Assembly (NCBI GenBank): GCA_902590705.1
Contig: CACIXU010000007.1
Location: 20,110 to 84,109 of the forward strand
Origin: an uncultured Bacteroidota bacterium
GTDB lineage: Bacteria > Bacteroidota > Bacteroidia > Flavobacteriales > Flavobacteriaceae
Direction: 5' to 3'
Length of the DNA: 64,000 nucleotides
Within the stretch, counting starts at the first letter, position 1; the number at the start of each line of letters is the position of its first letter. The notes beneath the pieces are model-generated. The model was not told the origin of the DNA. It searched no databases and saw only the letters and a program-made list of their open reading frames with translations. The position numbers were made by a program, and so were the translations under genes. Positions 8,183 through 19,568 of this stretch are shown here, piece after piece.

Positions 8183-8518
8183 ATGAAAAGGTACTGTCTT
8201 GCCTTAGATTTGAAGAATGATCCATTACTTATTAGTAAGTACATTGATTATCATAAAGAAGTTTGGCCTGAAATATCTTCGAGTATTAGAGAAAATGGAA
8301 TTATTGATATGCAGATATATAATTTTGCTAACCGTTTGTTTATGATTATCGAGACTGAAGATGATTTTAGTTTTGAAAAGAAAAATAAAAGGGATAGTCA
8401 TAATCCGTTTGTAATTAAGTGGGAAGAAATAATGTCTAAATTTCAAAAACCAATTTCTATAAGTGATAGTGGCGAAAAGTGGATGTTGATGGAAAAAATA
8501 TATGAACTAGAAAAATAA
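8183..8518 (+). CDS. L-rhamnose mutarotase-family sugar mutarotase (probably L-fucose)
   Basis: The start at 8183 (MKRYCLALDLKND) lies one base after the fucP stop and gives 111 residues, the normal size of the RhaM family; a longer frame from 8084 would overlap fucP by about 100 bases. The family pattern is clear: an N-terminal strand, YHKEVWPEI with the catalytic His near residue 23, NGIIDMQIYNFANRLFMIIE, and a KWEEIMSKFQ helix. These enzymes interconvert alpha and beta anomers. In this operon the likely substrate is L-fucose, supplying the anomer preferred by the dehydrogenase. That preference is inferred; the sequence alone would read as rhamnose mutarotase. Confidence 0.87.
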   Translation: MKRYCLALDLKNDPLLISKYIDYHKEVWPEISSSIRENGIIDMQIYNFANRLFMIIETEDDFSFEKKNKRDSHNPFVIKWEEIMSKFQKPISISDSGEKWMLMEKIYELEK

Positions 8519-8526
8519 AATTAAAA

Positions 8527-10008
8527 ATGTCTAATATCAGAAATGTTGCTATTATTTTTGGATTGTTTTTTCTTTTAGGATGTGATTCGATATCTAAAAA
8601 AGAGGAAGAAAAAGAACTACCTAATATTTTATTTTTATTTGCAGACGATTATACATACAATGCGATTCATGCGCTGGGAAATAAAGTAATTAACACTCCC
8701 AACTTAGATAGACTAGTGAATGAAGGAACTAGCTTTACTAATGCTTTTAATATGGGAGGATGGCAAGGAGCTGTATGTATAGCGTCTCGTTCGATGATAA
8801 TAACTGGAAGAAGCATATGGAATGCCAAGCAAATAAATGACAAATGGAAGAAAAAAGAAAATTTTGAACTTGCTGAACAGTCATGGGGTAAATTAATGGA
8901 GAGAAAAGGTTATGATACATATATGAGTGGAAAGTGGCATGTTAGCATTGATCCCAAAAAAGTTTTCCAAAACATAAAAAATTTAAGGGCTGGTGGAATG
9001 CCTAAAGATCATAGAAAAAAAGATGCTTTAGGAAATTGGATTGGTAAAGGTTACAACCGTCCTAAAAATGAGGAAGATAAATCTTGGATACCGTACGATA
9101 CAATTAATGGTGGATTTTGGGAAGGTGGTAAACACTGGAGTGAGGTTCTCAAAGATGATGCTTTAGATTTTATAGATGATGCAAGCAATTCTGATGATCC
9201 CTTTTTTATGTATTTATCTTTTAATGCACCGCATGACCCAAGGCAATCCCCTAAATCTTTCTTAGATCAATACCCAATTGAAAGTATTCCACTTCCAGAG
9301 AACTGGTTACCGGAATACCCGAATATGAACGAAATTGGTTTAGAATCGCATAGAGATGAGTCATTAGCACCATTACCAAGAACTCCATATGCCATAAAAA
9401 CTCATATAAGGGAGTACTATGCTATTATTACTCATCTTGATCAACAAATTGGTGAAATTCTAGCTGCTCTAAAAAAATCTGGAAAAGATAAAAACACTTA
9501 TATCTTTTTTACAGGAGATCATGGTTTATCTGTCGGTCGACACGGTTTATTAGGCAAACAAAATATGTTTGATCACAGTATTCGGGTACCATTACTTGTG
9601 GTAGGACCAGATATACCTAAAAAGCATAAAATTGATCAGGAAGTTTACCTCCAAGATATTATGGCTACAAGCTTGGAGTTAGCAAATATCGACCAACCTG
9701 ATGATATAGAATTCAATAGTTTACTAAGCACCATTAAGGGGACAAGCCAAGAGAAAATTTATAAAAATGGAATTTATGGGGCTTATATAGATTATCAAAG
9801 GATGATAAGAAAAGATGGGTTCAAACTTATTGTTTATCCAAAAATCAAAAAAACAATTTTGTTTGATCTAAAAAATGATCCACTTGAAATAAATGATCTA
9901 TCTACCAATCCTAGTTATTTAAAAAAGAAAACAGATTTATTTACTGGTTTATTATCACTTCAAAATAAATTTGGCGATCCATTGGATTTATCCTCCTTCG
10001 TGCCCTAA
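8527..10008 (+). CDS. family S1 sulfatase, lipoprotein
   Basis: A 493-residue arylsulfatase-type enzyme. A lipobox ends at C19 (FFLLGC), so it is anchored in a membrane after export. Metal-binding DD at 40-41 (FADDYT), the formylglycine motif C84-I-A-S-R (the CxASR variant) and a later GDHGLSVGRHGLLGKQ segment are all present. The Cys must be converted to formylglycine by a radical SAM maturase encoded elsewhere. It is the last gene of the fucose operon, 8 bases after the mutarotase, and suggests that the fucose comes from a sulfated polymer such as fucoidan. The S1 subfamily and the position of the sulfate removed cannot be read from sequence by eye. Confidence 0.92.
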   Translation: MSNIRNVAIIFGLFFLLGCDSISKKEEEKELPNILFLFADDYTYNAIHALGNKVINTPNLDRLVNEGTSFTNAFNMGGWQGAVCIASRSMIITGRSIWNAKQINDKWKKKENFELAEQSWGKLMERKGYDTYMSGKWHVSIDPKKVFQNIKNLRAGGMPKDHRKKDALGNWIGKGYNRPKNEEDKSWIPYDTINGGFWEGGKHWSEVLKDDALDFIDDASNSDDPFFMYLSFNAPHDPRQSPKSFLDQYPIESIPLPENWLPEYPNMNEIGLESHRDESLAPLPRTPYAIKTHIREYYAIITHLDQQIGEILAALKKSGKDKNTYIFFTGDHGLSVGRHGLLGKQNMFDHSIRVPLLVVGPDIPKKHKIDQEVYLQDIMATSLELANIDQPDDIEFNSLLSTIKGTSQEKIYKNGIYGAYIDYQRMIRKDGFKLIVYPKIKKTILFDLKNDPLEINDLSTNPSYLKKKTDLFTGLLSLQNKFGDPLDLSSFVP

Positions 10009-10074
10009 AATTTTATTTTTTAGTTTAAATTTTAACTATTAATCCCAACCTAAGACGCTATGATATAAATTGGC

Positions 10075-10082
10075 TATATTTG
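10075..10082 (+). promoter_or_regulatory. candidate Bacteroidota -7 promoter element
   Basis: TATATTTG matches the TAnnTTTG consensus of the flavobacterial primary sigma factor exactly. No TTTG or TTG was found at the usual distance upstream. It lies about 36 bases before the ATG at 10118 and would place transcription start near 10090, downstream of the in-frame TTG at 10070. This supports the later start for the giant protein and separates its transcription from the fucose operon. Confidence 0.4.
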
Positions 10083-10117
10083 TAGCTAACAGCCTATTAA
10101 GAGATCAAAAAAAAATA

Positions 10118-13100
10118 ATGCCCTCAAGTATCTTAAATTATCGATATAATTTAAAATTTATGCTTATGGATCACTTTTGGCGGAAGTTTTTATTTCTTTT
10201 ATTTGTCCCGATGTATGTGTTTGGACAGTCTTCAACTTACTCTACAACATTAGATTTTAATGGATCAGATTCTTACATTACTATACCTTCGGGGATTAAT
10301 GATCTCTCATTTTCTTCCGATAAATTTACTCTCGAAGCATGGATTAAGATTGATAATGCTCCACCTTCTGGCTCTACTTCTGGAAACAATACTGCGTCCA
10401 ATAGAGAATATATTTTTTCCAAAAAAAATGACTGGACTTTTTATGTTTTAAATATAAATGGCTCTTTATATCTTGAAGGAAGGTTTAGAAGAGACTATCA
10501 TGGAAATTGGCCAGCTGTTAGATCATCCTCCACAATTTCAACAGATACATGGTATCATGTAGCATTTACAAACTCTAAATCTGATGGAAGGATAAGGATT
10601 TATATTAATGGAAATCTAGACAACTCAGAAAATTGGACTTCAGGGGGTTATGGCCTTACATCCACTACAAACCCAATTGGCATAGGAGCAAGTATTTGGA
10701 ATGGAGTTGATAATCCTACTAATTTTTTTGATGGTGAAATGAGCGATATTCGTTTTTGGGACTCTGAAAGAACTCAAAGTGCAATCAATTATTATAAAAA
10801 TTCAACTCTCAATACAAATTCAACTCTTAAATTATATTACAAATTAAATGAAGGAAGTGGTTCAACAATTAACGATTTAAGTGGTAATTCAATAACGGGA
10901 ACCGCAAGAGGGAGTTATCAATGGACGCAACTTCAGACAAGCGCAAGGGCAACCCCAACTGGTGAGGTCCTTGATCAAGAAAATACTAGTTCAAATGCGG
11001 GTGCAGGAGGAACAGCTCAATGGCAATCATTTACTATATCAAATACCGGTCAGCTTTCTGCAGTTTCATGGAGAATGGCATGTCCAGTTATTGACGGCAA
11101 TGCCCAACCTGTTCGGTTGAGTGTTTACAGAGGTGAGGGAACTGGAGGTGCTTTAGTTGCACAAAGTCAAAACTTGACCACTCCTCCCTACAGAGATAGT
11201 AATGGCAGTTATATCTCAGGAGAATATGTTTTATTTGATATGAGTTCAAATAATGTGTCTGTTTCCTCTAATGAGGTTATGACAGTTAAATTAGAACTGA
11301 CCTCGGGTAATCAAGATGTTGGTTTTTTAAGTCTTCATACTGGAAATCCTTACCCTAGAGGTAGGGGCTCAAATAATGCAAGTTGGGATTATCTTTTTAA
11401 AGCCTATGTTATACCAGGATCGCAATCCACCACTCCTACAGTTTATTTTGAAAATGGAACCTGTAAGTGTCCAAATGCCTCAGCAGGTGATACTGCTACA
11501 ATTAGCGGTACAACATATACTGTTGTTAACAATTCAACAATAGGCGGTCAAATTTCAAGTGGAAATTATAAATTGTGTACAACTTTGGTAACTAATATGG
11601 AAGGCTTGTTTAATGGTAATACCGATAACCCTGACATTTCTTTTTGGGATACTAGTTCAGTTACTAATTTTAGAGCAATGTTCTGGGGTTCTAATTTTAA
11701 TCAAGATATAAGCTCTTGGGATACTAGTTCAGCAACATCATTTGAGGTGATGTTTTATAATGCAGGATCATTTAATAAAAATATAGGTACTTGGAATACC
11801 TCTTCAGTAACAACTATGAAGGGAATGTTTTGGAACGGAGCTAATCAATTTAATAATGGCGGAAATAGCTCGATAGGTAATTGGGATACCTCCTCAGTTA
11901 CTGATTTTAGTTACATGTTTGCTAACGCAGGTTCATTTAACCAAGATATAGGAAATTGGGATGTTTCAGCAGCTACAGATATGAGTGTTATGTTTAATAA
12001 TGCATCTTCGTTCAATCAAGATATTTCTTCTTGGTGCGTTGGAAATATTTCTTCCCTGCCATCTAATTTTAAAACTAATTCACCATTAAGTAATAATAAT
12101 ACTCCTAACTGGGGGTCATGTCCGTCTCCCATAGTTTTTGATTCGGGCATATGTAAATGTCCTGATGCATCTGTAGGAGATACAGCTACAATTAGTGGAA
12201 CTACATATACTGTTGTCAACAATTCAACTATAGGGGGGCAAATTTCAAGTGGAAATTATAATTTGTGTACTTCACTTGTTACCGATATGAGTGAACTTTT
12301 CAAAAACAACACCTCTTTTAACTCCAATATCAATTTTTGGGATACCTCAAATGTTACTAGAATGGATTTCATGTTTCAGGGAGCAACTTCATTTAATCAA
12401 AATATTGGGAATTGGAACACCTCAAATGTTTCTAAAATGGAAAGAATGTTTTCATCAGCCACATCCTTTAACCAAAATATAGGAAATTGGAATACCTCAA
12501 GTGTAATTAATATGTCAGACATGTTTTCAGAAGCCCGTGTATTTAACCAAAACATCAGTCTTTGGAACACTTCAAACGTGACATCCATGCGAGGTTTATT
12601 TGCTGGCGCTAGAGCGTTTAACCAACCAATTGGCGGGTGGAATACTTCCAAAGTTACTGATATGTATATGATGTTTGGGTCAGCATACGCATTTAACCAA
12701 TACATAGGGGAATGGGATACTTCTGATGTCACGAATATGGGGGGAATGTTTGATGGAGCAACTGCATACAATCAAAATATGACACTCTGGTGTGTTTCTC
12801 AATTCTCATCTGAACCGAGCGGATTTTCACTCAATAATTCAATTAGTAATTCGAACAAACCTGTATGGGGTTCATGTCCAGCTCCCATCGTTTTTGATTC
12901 GGGCACCTGTAAATGTCCTGGTGCATCTGTAGGAGATACTGCTACAATTAGCGGTACAACATATACTGTTGTCAACAACTCAACTATAGCAGGTCAAATT
13001 TCAAGTGGAAATTATAATTTGTGTACAACATTGGTAACTAGCATGGCTGGCCTTTTTACAGATAATTCAAACTTTAATGCAAATATTGGTTTCTGGGATA

Positions 13101-16100
13101 CATCCAATGTTACAAGCATGAACCGTATGTTTTGGTTGGCGAGTAGCTTTAATCAAAATATTGGAAATTGGGATGTATCTAGTGTTACTGATATGGAACA
13201 AATGTTCAACCAAACAATATTTAACCAAGATATTGGTAATTGGGATGTTTCAAAAGTAACTAATATGCATGCTATGTTTCGTTCTAACAGTCAGTTTAAT
13301 CAAGATATATCCTCTTGGAATACATCCAGTGTAACGAGTATGATTGGAACATTTGAGAACGCTTCTTCATTCAACCAAAATATAAGCAGTTGGAACACAT
13401 CCTCTGTTATAAATATGAATTATATGTTTGTTGGTGCAACTGCATTTAATCAACCCATTGGAAGCTGGAATGTATCAAGTACAACCCAGATGAATGGAGT
13501 CTTTAAAAATGCGAGTGCTTTTAATCAACCGCTTGGCAATTGGAATACTTCAAATGTTACTTCCATGAATGAGATGTTTAGCGGTGCGAGTGCTTTTAAC
13601 CAAAATATTTCCTCTTGGTGCGTTGGAAATATTTCTTCCCAACCAACTAACTTTAAAACTAATGCACCCTTGAGTAATAATAATTCCCCTAACTGGGGAA
13701 CATGTCCCCCTCCCCCTGGCCAAATTGTTTTTTATTCAGGAACTTGTAGATGCCCTGGAGTCGCTGTTGGACAGACAGCAACAATAAGCGGAACAACATA
13801 TACTGTTGTAAACAATTCAACTATAGCCGCGCAGATCTCCGCAGGCAATTATAACCTCTGTACCACCCTTGTTACTGACATGAATAGTCTTTTTAAAAAT
13901 AAAGGTTCATTCAACTCTAATATTAGTTTTTGGGATACTTCAAATGTTACAACTATGAGCTCAATGTTCCATAATGCCTATGCTTTTAACCAAAATATTG
14001 GAAATTGGGATGTTTCCTCTGTTACCAATATGTATTACATGTTTAAAAATGCTGATAGTTTCAATCAAAATATTGGAGGCTGGAATACATCCTCTGTTAC
14101 TAACATGGAGGAGACACTTTTTAGTATGAGAGATTTTAATAACGGTGAAGCACAAGGCTTATCAAATAATCCACTTGGTTGGAATACATCAAATGTTACC
14201 AACATGAAAAATCTCCTACGTGGCTCCAATAAATTCAACCAAAATATTGGCTCTTGGGACACCTCTAATGTTACTGATATGAGTGGATTGTTTCACTCTG
14301 CAACTCGCTTTAACCAAAATATTGGAAACTGGAATACATCAAATGTAACAACGATGCTTGAAATGTTTCATGGTGCAAGTTCCTTTAACCAAAATATCGG
14401 GAATTGGAATGTAACTAAAGTTCAAAATATGCGATCTATGTTTTCAAATGCAACTGCATTTAATTCAAATATCGGAACATGGACTATTTCTAGTACAACT
14501 GATATGAGTTATATGTTTGCTGGTGCCTCAGATTTTAATCAAAATATTAATACCAACAATGGTAAATGGAACATGTCAAGTGTTACAACAATCGAGGGGA
14601 TGTTCCACAATGCAAGTTATTTTGATCAGTATTTAAATAATTGGGATACCTCAAATGTGACTTCAATGATTGGAGTTTTCGATGGAGCCTCTGCATTCCG
14701 TGGAAATATTTCAAATTGGAATACCGCAAAAGTTACCAACATGAGAAATATGTTTCAAGGTGCCATTGCATTTAACGAAAATCTTGGAAACTGGAATACT
14801 TCGGCAGTAACAAATATGAGCGGAATGTTTGCTAACGCTAGAGTATTTAATCAAAATATAGGTAATTGGAACACTAGTAGTGTAACTAATATGCAATCAA
14901 TGTTTCATAATGCTAGAGCTTTTAATCAACCAATCGGGAATTGGGATACCTCAAGTGTTACAAACATGCAATCAACCTTTGATTCAGCTATCGCGTTTAA
15001 TCAAGATATTGGTGATTGGGATGTATCGGCAGTCACTAAAACAGAAGGAATGTTCTATGGAACTATATTTAATCAAGACATAAGTAATTGGAATACTGGA
15101 TCAATTACCAATTTCAACTATATGTTTAAAGCCGCCCAATTCAATCGAAATATTGGCCAATGGAATACATCTAATGCAACATCAATGACTGGTATGTTCA
15201 ATAATAATAGCGCATTCAATCAAAATATTTCCTCCTGGTGCGTTGGAAATATTTCTTCTCTACCAACTGACTTTAAAACTAATTCACCATTAAGTAATAA
15301 CAATACTCCAAACTGGGGAACATGTCCAAATCCAGTATGTTCAATATCAATTAATCTTACTAGCAATGCGCCAACTCAAACCCAATCGGTTACTCTTGGA
15401 GGAAGTATTTCAGCTGTGACTTTTGCGGTGACCTCGTCGCTTTGCACCAGTACTCTAACAGTAAGTGCCACAAACCTTCCTCCCGGCATTTCAATGATAT
15501 ATAATAATAACGTCGCCTCAATCAGTGGGACGCCAACTAATCAAGCCACTGGTACATATAATTATCTCATCACTGCTTCTAGTAGCTCGACAGTAGTCTC
15601 TGTAACTGGTTCTATAATCGTTATTGATCGTCCATTTAGTTTTAATAATTATTGGAGAATTAATGGAAATACTGGTAACGTAGAAGAACCTAATAATTCT
15701 TGTAATAGTGTTTCGTGTGAAAACAATGCTTATCTTGGATTTGTCTCAGGTCCACCCTCACACCCTCAGTACAATTCTATGGTTTATGTTGATTATGGTA
15801 GTGGAGGAGATTCACTTAATTGGATTATTGAAGTAAATCAATCTGTCAGTTCAATCACCAGTTATACTTTAGTTGGAAATCATAATAATTCAAATTATTT
15901 TATTTCTAATTTAAAAACTAATAATATTGAAAATCTAGTTGCAAGATTTAATAATGTAAATACCTCAGAGGGAAGTGTTGGTGCTAAATTATTAACCATT
16001 GAATCTATAACAGAGTATAATTATCTAAATAATCTATTCCTTAATGGAGGACCAATAGCTCAAAATGAGCCTTATATTTTCGGACTTTATCAAAACGTAA

Positions 16101-18865
16101 ATTCAACTAATTATTCCGAGCCAGCGGGTGGTTGGGAATGGTTATATCCATCACTCTCTGCGAGCTCAACTTATTGTGATCTAGTTCTTGGTTCCACAAA
16201 TGGAAAAGTTTTTTCAAATACAATTTCTCTAACTGTTGGTCAAAATATCTCATCGCCTATTACCATTAACACAATTGAACCAATTCAATCGAGCCAAGAC
16301 AGTCTAACATGTGCAGCAATTCCAAGTTTTCAAAATTATCTTACATCTAATCCTGCTAATCAGAGTAATAGTTCAAATAGTACAATCACTACTCAAAACA
16401 ATGTAACAAGTGTAGCTGCTCAAACTATGGTAGTTAGTGTGGAGAATCTTCCAAATGGTTTATATTGGACTAAACCTGCAAATGATGGCTCAATGAAACT
16501 CATGGGAGCCCCTTCATCAACAGCTGGCACATATGTAGTTAATTATTCAATTGTAATTGGAGCTATTAGTAAAACATTATCATCTAGTTTTACAATAATC
16601 CTAAGCACAGCATCTAATACATCAAGCTCTACTGGCTGTTCCATAAATGCTGATCTTCAGGATACTGGTCTTCAAGTATCAACCATTTCAACTTCTAGCT
16701 CAACAATATCAATTCCATTTACAACAACGTGTTCTCAAACACTCACTCTTTTCTCCGATGGATTACCCCCTGGAATGCAAATGACTTTTTTCAATAATGT
16801 TGCCACCATATCTGGAACTCCAACGGGATCTGTAACTGGTACTTATGATTATATTATAGTCGTATCATCCGGAACAGCCTCAACAACAGTTAATGGGAGG
16901 CTATTATTTAATCCTGATGGGGACAATGATGGAGTTGAAGACCAATTAGATATCTGTCCTAACACAAATCCAGGAGATACTGTTGATGAAAATGGTTGTT
17001 CTAAAGTTCAATTAGATGCCGATTTGGATGGTATTTTAAATATAGACGATATATGTCCAAATACTTCTCCAAATGAATCAGCTAATGCAGAGGGTTGTGG
17101 AGAAACACAAGTTGATACTGATAAAGACGGAATTCCAGATATTTATGACAACTGTCCCACAACTGTTAATCCCGAACAATTAGACTATGATAAGGACGGT
17201 CAAGGTGATGTATGTGACCCAGATCCAATAATTGAGTTTAATGTTTCACTAATCAAAGAAAATGCTGAAATTGGAGCTGCTACTGGAAAGGTTAGTGCAA
17301 CAAGTACAATGGGACAAAAGATAACTTCAATAGAGTTTGATTCCGATGGATTTTTTAACCTGTCCAATAACCTAAGTATAATATTAGCAAGTGAGTTAGA
17401 CTATGAGGAAATGACATCACACTCGTTCATATTGACCGTTAAAACCGCTAATGGAGGGCAAACAACTGTTAAAGGAGAAATTCTTGTAGAGGATATACCA
17501 AACCCACAATATACAGCACCTTTTTTCATTTCGGTTTTTGACCTTGGACCAGGTACAATACCATTAACAGGTGAGGAGTTTGAAAGATATTATAATCCAT
17601 TTAATAGGGGAGTTGGTAAATGGAAGGTTAGAAAAAATATTAGCGGTGGTGCTGATGCTCATTTGTTTGCTATTAAGAGTGACCCCCCTAAAACTAGGAG
17701 ATCAGATGATGAAAGCGAGGGTTATCTTGCTTTTATTAATCCTCCTGACTTTAATAATCCACAAGACCACAATAAAGACAATATTTATGAAGTTGAAATA
17801 ACCTACGTGAATCTTGAGGATGGAGCTGTTGAGGTGCCTGTCCCTGTGACACAATTCCAACTGCAGGTCCCTGCAGGATCAATCAGTGCCCTCGAGCTTC
17901 AATCCAGGCCAGCACTACCAGATGACGATACCGATGGTGATGGTGTTCCTGATATTATTGACAACAGTCCTGTGGTATTTAACCCAGATCAGGCAGATGA
18001 AGATGGTGACGGTGTTGGTGATGTCTCTGATGATTTTGACCATGATGGGGTTTGGAATCCTCAGGATGAATGTCCTGAGACTCCCCTTGGCGTGAAAGTT
18101 GATGCATTTGGTTGTGAAATATTCTATCTACCTTCTGATAATTTCAATGTATACAAAACTGAAAGATGTGTTGATAATCATTCCATTGGAATTGAGTTTA
18201 AGAATATATCACATTCCTACACTATTAATATCTCTGGTGCTATGGATTACTCTGAGATTTTTAGTGAAAAACAGTGGATCATTACCAACCTATCCAGTGG
18301 ACAATACAATATCTGCCTTGGTGTCGATGGAATAAATAGTAATGAGTTTGAAAGGTGTTTCGAGATTAGGCTTAATGACCCCACTCCTCTTTCGGTATAT
18401 ACTAACAATTCAGATTTAACTGCTTTAGCTGATGATACCCTTGATTCGGTTAATTTTGAAATGGCTGGCGGATCAGTTTACAATATCGAGCATAATGGCA
18501 TAACAACACAGACCTCCCGATCCAGTCACTCGTTGGCCCTTAGAAAAGGTCTAAACACTGTTAGGATAACGACGGATCAAGAATGTCAAGGTGTTTTCGA
18601 AAAACAATATTTCAACTCTGAAACCATTGCCTATACACCAAATCCTTTTGAAGATGAATTGCTAATTTACGTAGGTGGGCAGGATGAAACTATTTTAGTT
18701 GAAATATTTACTACAGCTGGAAAACTCATTAGTTCTGATTATTACAAGCTCAATGAGTCTGATAGAAATATTTCAGTCAATACTTCTAATTATAAAATGG
18801 GAAGTTATTTATTCAAGGTTAATGCAAATACGGTGAAAAAATCTTTTATGGCCATAAAAAAATAA
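10118..18865 (+). CDS. giant modular surface protein: LamG, BspA/DUF285 repeats, TSP3, type IX sorting tail
   Basis: About 2,915 residues from ATG 10118; ATGs at 10160 and 10166 are alternatives nearer the signal peptide ([13 protein letters not shown]). Order, counted from 10118: LamG-type jelly roll (about 41-261); a domain with [12 protein letters not shown] (281-438); four DUF285 blocks (443-1739); a putative-Ig module with NLPPGISM; a stretch with GGWEWLYP that resembles a C-type lectin end; a second Ig module; thrombospondin type 3 Ca-binding repeats (2265-2369); a cadherin-like module; a conserved SGGADAHLF domain; more TSP3 (2600-2668); and a type IX tail beginning near [14 protein letters not shown]. 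It is probably secreted across the outer membrane and displayed as an adhesin. Partners and ligand are unknown. The last 323 residues are identical to those of the protein at 19568. Confidence 0.9.
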   Translation: MPSSILNYRYNLKFMLMDHFWRKFLFLLFVPMYVFGQSSTYSTTLDFNGSDSYITIPSGINDLSFSSDKFTLEAWIKIDNAPPSGSTSGNNTASNREYIFSKKNDWTFYVLNINGSLYLEGRFRRDYHGNWPAVRSSSTISTDTWYHVAFTNSKSDGRIRIYINGNLDNSENWTSGGYGLTSTTNPIGIGASIWNGVDNPTNFFDGEMSDIRFWDSERTQSAINYYKNSTLNTNSTLKLYYKLNEGSGSTINDLSGNSITGTARGSYQWTQLQTSARATPTGEVLDQENTSSNAGAGGTAQWQSFTISNTGQLSAVSWRMACPVIDGNAQPVRLSVYRGEGTGGALVAQSQNLTTPPYRDSNGSYISGEYVLFDMSSNNVSVSSNEVMTVKLELTSGNQDVGFLSLHTGNPYPRGRGSNNASWDYLFKAYVIPGSQSTTPTVYFENGTCKCPNASAGDTATISGTTYTVVNNSTIGGQISSGNYKLCTTLVTNMEGLFNGNTDNPDISFWDTSSVTNFRAMFWGSNFNQDISSWDTSSATSFEVMFYNAGSFNKNIGTWNTSSVTTMKGMFWNGANQFNNGGNSSIGNWDTSSVTDFSYMFANAGSFNQDIGNWDVSAATDMSVMFNNASSFNQDISSWCVGNISSLPSNFKTNSPLSNNNTPNWGSCPSPIVFDSGICKCPDASVGDTATISGTTYTVVNNSTIGGQISSGNYNLCTSLVTDMSELFKNNTSFNSNINFWDTSNVTRMDFMFQGATSFNQNIGNWNTSNVSKMERMFSSATSFNQNIGNWNTSSVINMSDMFSEARVFNQNISLWNTSNVTSMRGLFAGARAFNQPIGGWNTSKVTDMYMMFGSAYAFNQYIGEWDTSDVTNMGGMFDGATAYNQNMTLWCVSQFSSEPSGFSLNNSISNSNKPVWGSCPAPIVFDSGTCKCPGASVGDTATISGTTYTVVNNSTIAGQISSGNYNLCTTLVTSMAGLFTDNSNFNANIGFWDTSNVTSMNRMFWLASSFNQNIGNWDVSSVTDMEQMFNQTIFNQDIGNWDVSKVTNMHAMFRSNSQFNQDISSWNTSSVTSMIGTFENASSFNQNISSWNTSSVINMNYMFVGATAFNQPIGSWNVSSTTQMNGVFKNASAFNQPLGNWNTSNVTSMNEMFSGASAFNQNISSWCVGNISSQPTNFKTNAPLSNNNSPNWGTCPPPPGQIVFYSGTCRCPGVAVGQTATISGTTYTVVNNSTIAAQISAGNYNLCTTLVTDMNSLFKNKGSFNSNISFWDTSNVTTMSSMFHNAYAFNQNIGNWDVSSVTNMYYMFKNADSFNQNIGGWNTSSVTNMEETLFSMRDFNNGEAQGLSNNPLGWNTSNVTNMKNLLRGSNKFNQNIGSWDTSNVTDMSGLFHSATRFNQNIGNWNTSNVTTMLEMFHGASSFNQNIGNWNVTKVQNMRSMFSNATAFNSNIGTWTISSTTDMSYMFAGASDFNQNINTNNGKWNMSSVTTIEGMFHNASYFDQYLNNWDTSNVTSMIGVFDGASAFRGNISNWNTAKVTNMRNMFQGAIAFNENLGNWNTSAVTNMSGMFANARVFNQNIGNWNTSSVTNMQSMFHNARAFNQPIGNWDTSSVTNMQSTFDSAIAFNQDIGDWDVSAVTKTEGMFYGTIFNQDISNWNTGSITNFNYMFKAAQFNRNIGQWNTSNATSMTGMFNNNSAFNQNISSWCVGNISSLPTDFKTNSPLSNNNTPNWGTCPNPVCSISINLTSNAPTQTQSVTLGGSISAVTFAVTSSLCTSTLTVSATNLPPGISMIYNNNVASISGTPTNQATGTYNYLITASSSSTVVSVTGSIIVIDRPFSFNNYWRINGNTGNVEEPNNSCNSVSCENNAYLGFVSGPPSHPQYNSMVYVDYGSGGDSLNWIIEVNQSVSSITSYTLVGNHNNSNYFISNLKTNNIENLVARFNNVNTSEGSVGAKLLTIESITEYNYLNNLFLNGGPIAQNEPYIFGLYQNVNSTNYSEPAGGWEWLYPSLSASSTYCDLVLGSTNGKVFSNTISLTVGQNISSPITINTIEPIQSSQDSLTCAAIPSFQNYLTSNPANQSNSSNSTITTQNNVTSVAAQTMVVSVENLPNGLYWTKPANDGSMKLMGAPSSTAGTYVVNYSIVIGAISKTLSSSFTIILSTASNTSSSTGCSINADLQDTGLQVSTISTSSSTISIPFTTTCSQTLTLFSDGLPPGMQMTFFNNVATISGTPTGSVTGTYDYIIVVSSGTASTTVNGRLLFNPDGDNDGVEDQLDICPNTNPGDTVDENGCSKVQLDADLDGILNIDDICPNTSPNESANAEGCGETQVDTDKDGIPDIYDNCPTTVNPEQLDYDKDGQGDVCDPDPIIEFNVSLIKENAEIGAATGKVSATSTMGQKITSIEFDSDGFFNLSNNLSIILASELDYEEMTSHSFILTVKTANGGQTTVKGEILVEDIPNPQYTAPFFISVFDLGPGTIPLTGEEFERYYNPFNRGVGKWKVRKNISGGADAHLFAIKSDPPKTRRSDDESEGYLAFINPPDFNNPQDHNKDNIYEVEITYVNLEDGAVEVPVPVTQFQLQVPAGSISALELQSRPALPDDDTDGDGVPDIIDNSPVVFNPDQADEDGDGVGDVSDDFDHDGVWNPQDECPETPLGVKVDAFGCEIFYLPSDNFNVYKTERCVDNHSIGIEFKNISHSYTINISGAMDYSEIFSEKQWIITNLSSGQYNICLGVDGINSNEFERCFEIRLNDPTPLSVYTNNSDLTALADDTLDSVNFEMAGGSVYNIEHNGITTQTSRSSHSLALRKGLNTVRITTDQECQGVFEKQYFNSETIAYTPNPFEDELLIYVGGQDETILVEIFTTAGKLISSDYYKLNESDRNISVNTSNYKMGSYLFKVNANTVKKSFMAIKK
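11446..15333 (+). repeat. four blocks of in-frame DUF285 (BspA-like) repeats
   Basis: The unit is about 25 residues (75 bases) with the pattern [20 protein letters not shown]. By eye I count 5, 6, 7 and 17 units in the four blocks. Each block opens with the same header (CKCP, then [19 protein letters not shown] and [10 protein letters not shown]). Each closes with a cap carrying WCV, which runs into a GSCP or GTCP. Approximate block limits are 11446-12130, 12131-12885, 12886-13720 and 13721-15333. The whole block, not only the single unit, therefore looks like the duplicating module. DUF285 repeats form leucine-rich-repeat-like solenoids in BspA-type surface proteins. Confidence 0.9.
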
Positions 18866-19566
18866 CAATATGAAATATCTTCTTTACTTGACGGTTTTTT
18901 GTTTGTTAGCTTGTTCATCAAATGATGAAACAGTAGCTTTATCTGACCTTTACCCAGGGTCTTTTAACTTAGAATATCCTGAAAATGAACAAGCTTGCCT
19001 TGACGGAAGTGTTTTGAATGATTTACAAAGTAAAGTCAATCTTAGATGGACCTCTAGTAAAAATTCATCAAAGTACCAGATAAGTATTAAAAACCTAAAT
19101 GATAATAGCAATTTGATATTCGAGAGTAACTCCAACAGTCAAGAAGTTATTTTAAAACACGGAGAGCCCTATGCTTGGAAAGTTACCGCTGAAGTACCTG
19201 AAAGTGGTTCCTCTTTAACTAGTAAAGAATGGCGTTTTTATTTGGCTGGTTTAGGAGAGGTAAATTATGCCCCTTTCCCACCAGAGTTGATCTCACCAAG
19301 ACCTTCGGCTAAGGTGAATTTAAACTCAAATGATCAAGTATTACTCAACTGGTCCTGTTCCGATCCTGATGGCGATATAAAAGGCTATAAAGTATATCTA
19401 GACTCAACAGATGGATCTAACCTTATTGCAAGTTTCGATGAAACTAAAAACCAGGTATTAATTGCCGTTAGCGCGACAGCTGAAACAAATTACTTTTGGA
19501 AAGTAATAGCTTACGATAATCAAGGTAATACCGCCTCATCTGGGGTATATTCTTTTAGTACTAATT
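17894..19566 (+). repeat. 1,673-base perfect direct repeat, copy A
   Basis: Compared line by line with 21476-23148, this stretch shows no difference over 1,673 bases, including silent sites. It spans the last 323 codons of the giant protein, the 4-base spacer and the entire following lipoprotein up to the first base of its stop codon. Upstream the alignment continues without gaps at the same offset of 3,582 bases but with about 27 mismatches in the preceding 253 bases by hand count, so the identity begins abruptly. Confidence 0.95.
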
Positions 19567-19568
19567 GA
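18870..19568 (+). CDS. fibronectin type III-like lipoprotein, copy A
   Basis: 232 residues. The lipobox FCLLAC puts the lipidated Cys at 15, followed by SSNDE. Two beta-sandwich modules follow, each with the FN3-type ending: [15 protein letters not shown]...EWRFYLA (about 45-130) and [13 protein letters not shown]...VYSFSTN (about 135-232), the second with a [16 protein letters not shown] strand. It starts 4 bases after the giant adhesin's stop, so the two are surely co-transcribed. Its stop TGA overlaps the next start as TGATG. A surface or periplasmic partner of the adhesin is a reasonable inference; no enzymatic motif is seen. Copy B is identical in protein sequence. Confidence 0.88.
   Translation: MKYLLYLTVFCLLACSSNDETVALSDLYPGSFNLEYPENEQACLDGSVLNDLQSKVNLRWTSSKNSSKYQISIKNLNDNSNLIFESNSNSQEVILKHGEPYAWKVTAEVPESGSSLTSKEWRFYLAGLGEVNYAPFPPELISPRPSAKVNLNSNDQVLLNWSCSDPDGDIKGYKVYLDSTDGSNLIASFDETKNQVLIAVSATAETNYFWKVIAYDNQGNTASSGVYSFSTN

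Noticed and set aside
10004..10035. A+T-rich inverted repeat after the sulfatase as terminator
   Set aside because: TAAAATTT and AAATTTTA can pair, but the stem has no G-C pairs and the loop is long, so it is expected by chance in such A+T-rich DNA.
10070..10117. TTG at 10070 as start of the giant protein
   Set aside because: It lies upstream of the likely transcription start set by the TATATTTG at 10075 and would put a polar stretch before the signal peptide.
12397..12771. Long minus-strand frames inside the DUF285 repeats
   Set aside because: They mirror the repetitive coding sequence of the giant protein; the repeats keep the antisense frame open and no independent protein signature appears.
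11446..15333. CRISPR-like or microsatellite array
   Set aside because: The 75-base units are degenerate at the DNA level, without constant repeats and unique spacers, and encode one continuous protein.
18099..18335. Out-of-frame ORFs repeated at 21681-21917
   Set aside because: They are shadows of the duplicated adhesin tail; their repetition only confirms the identity of the DNA.
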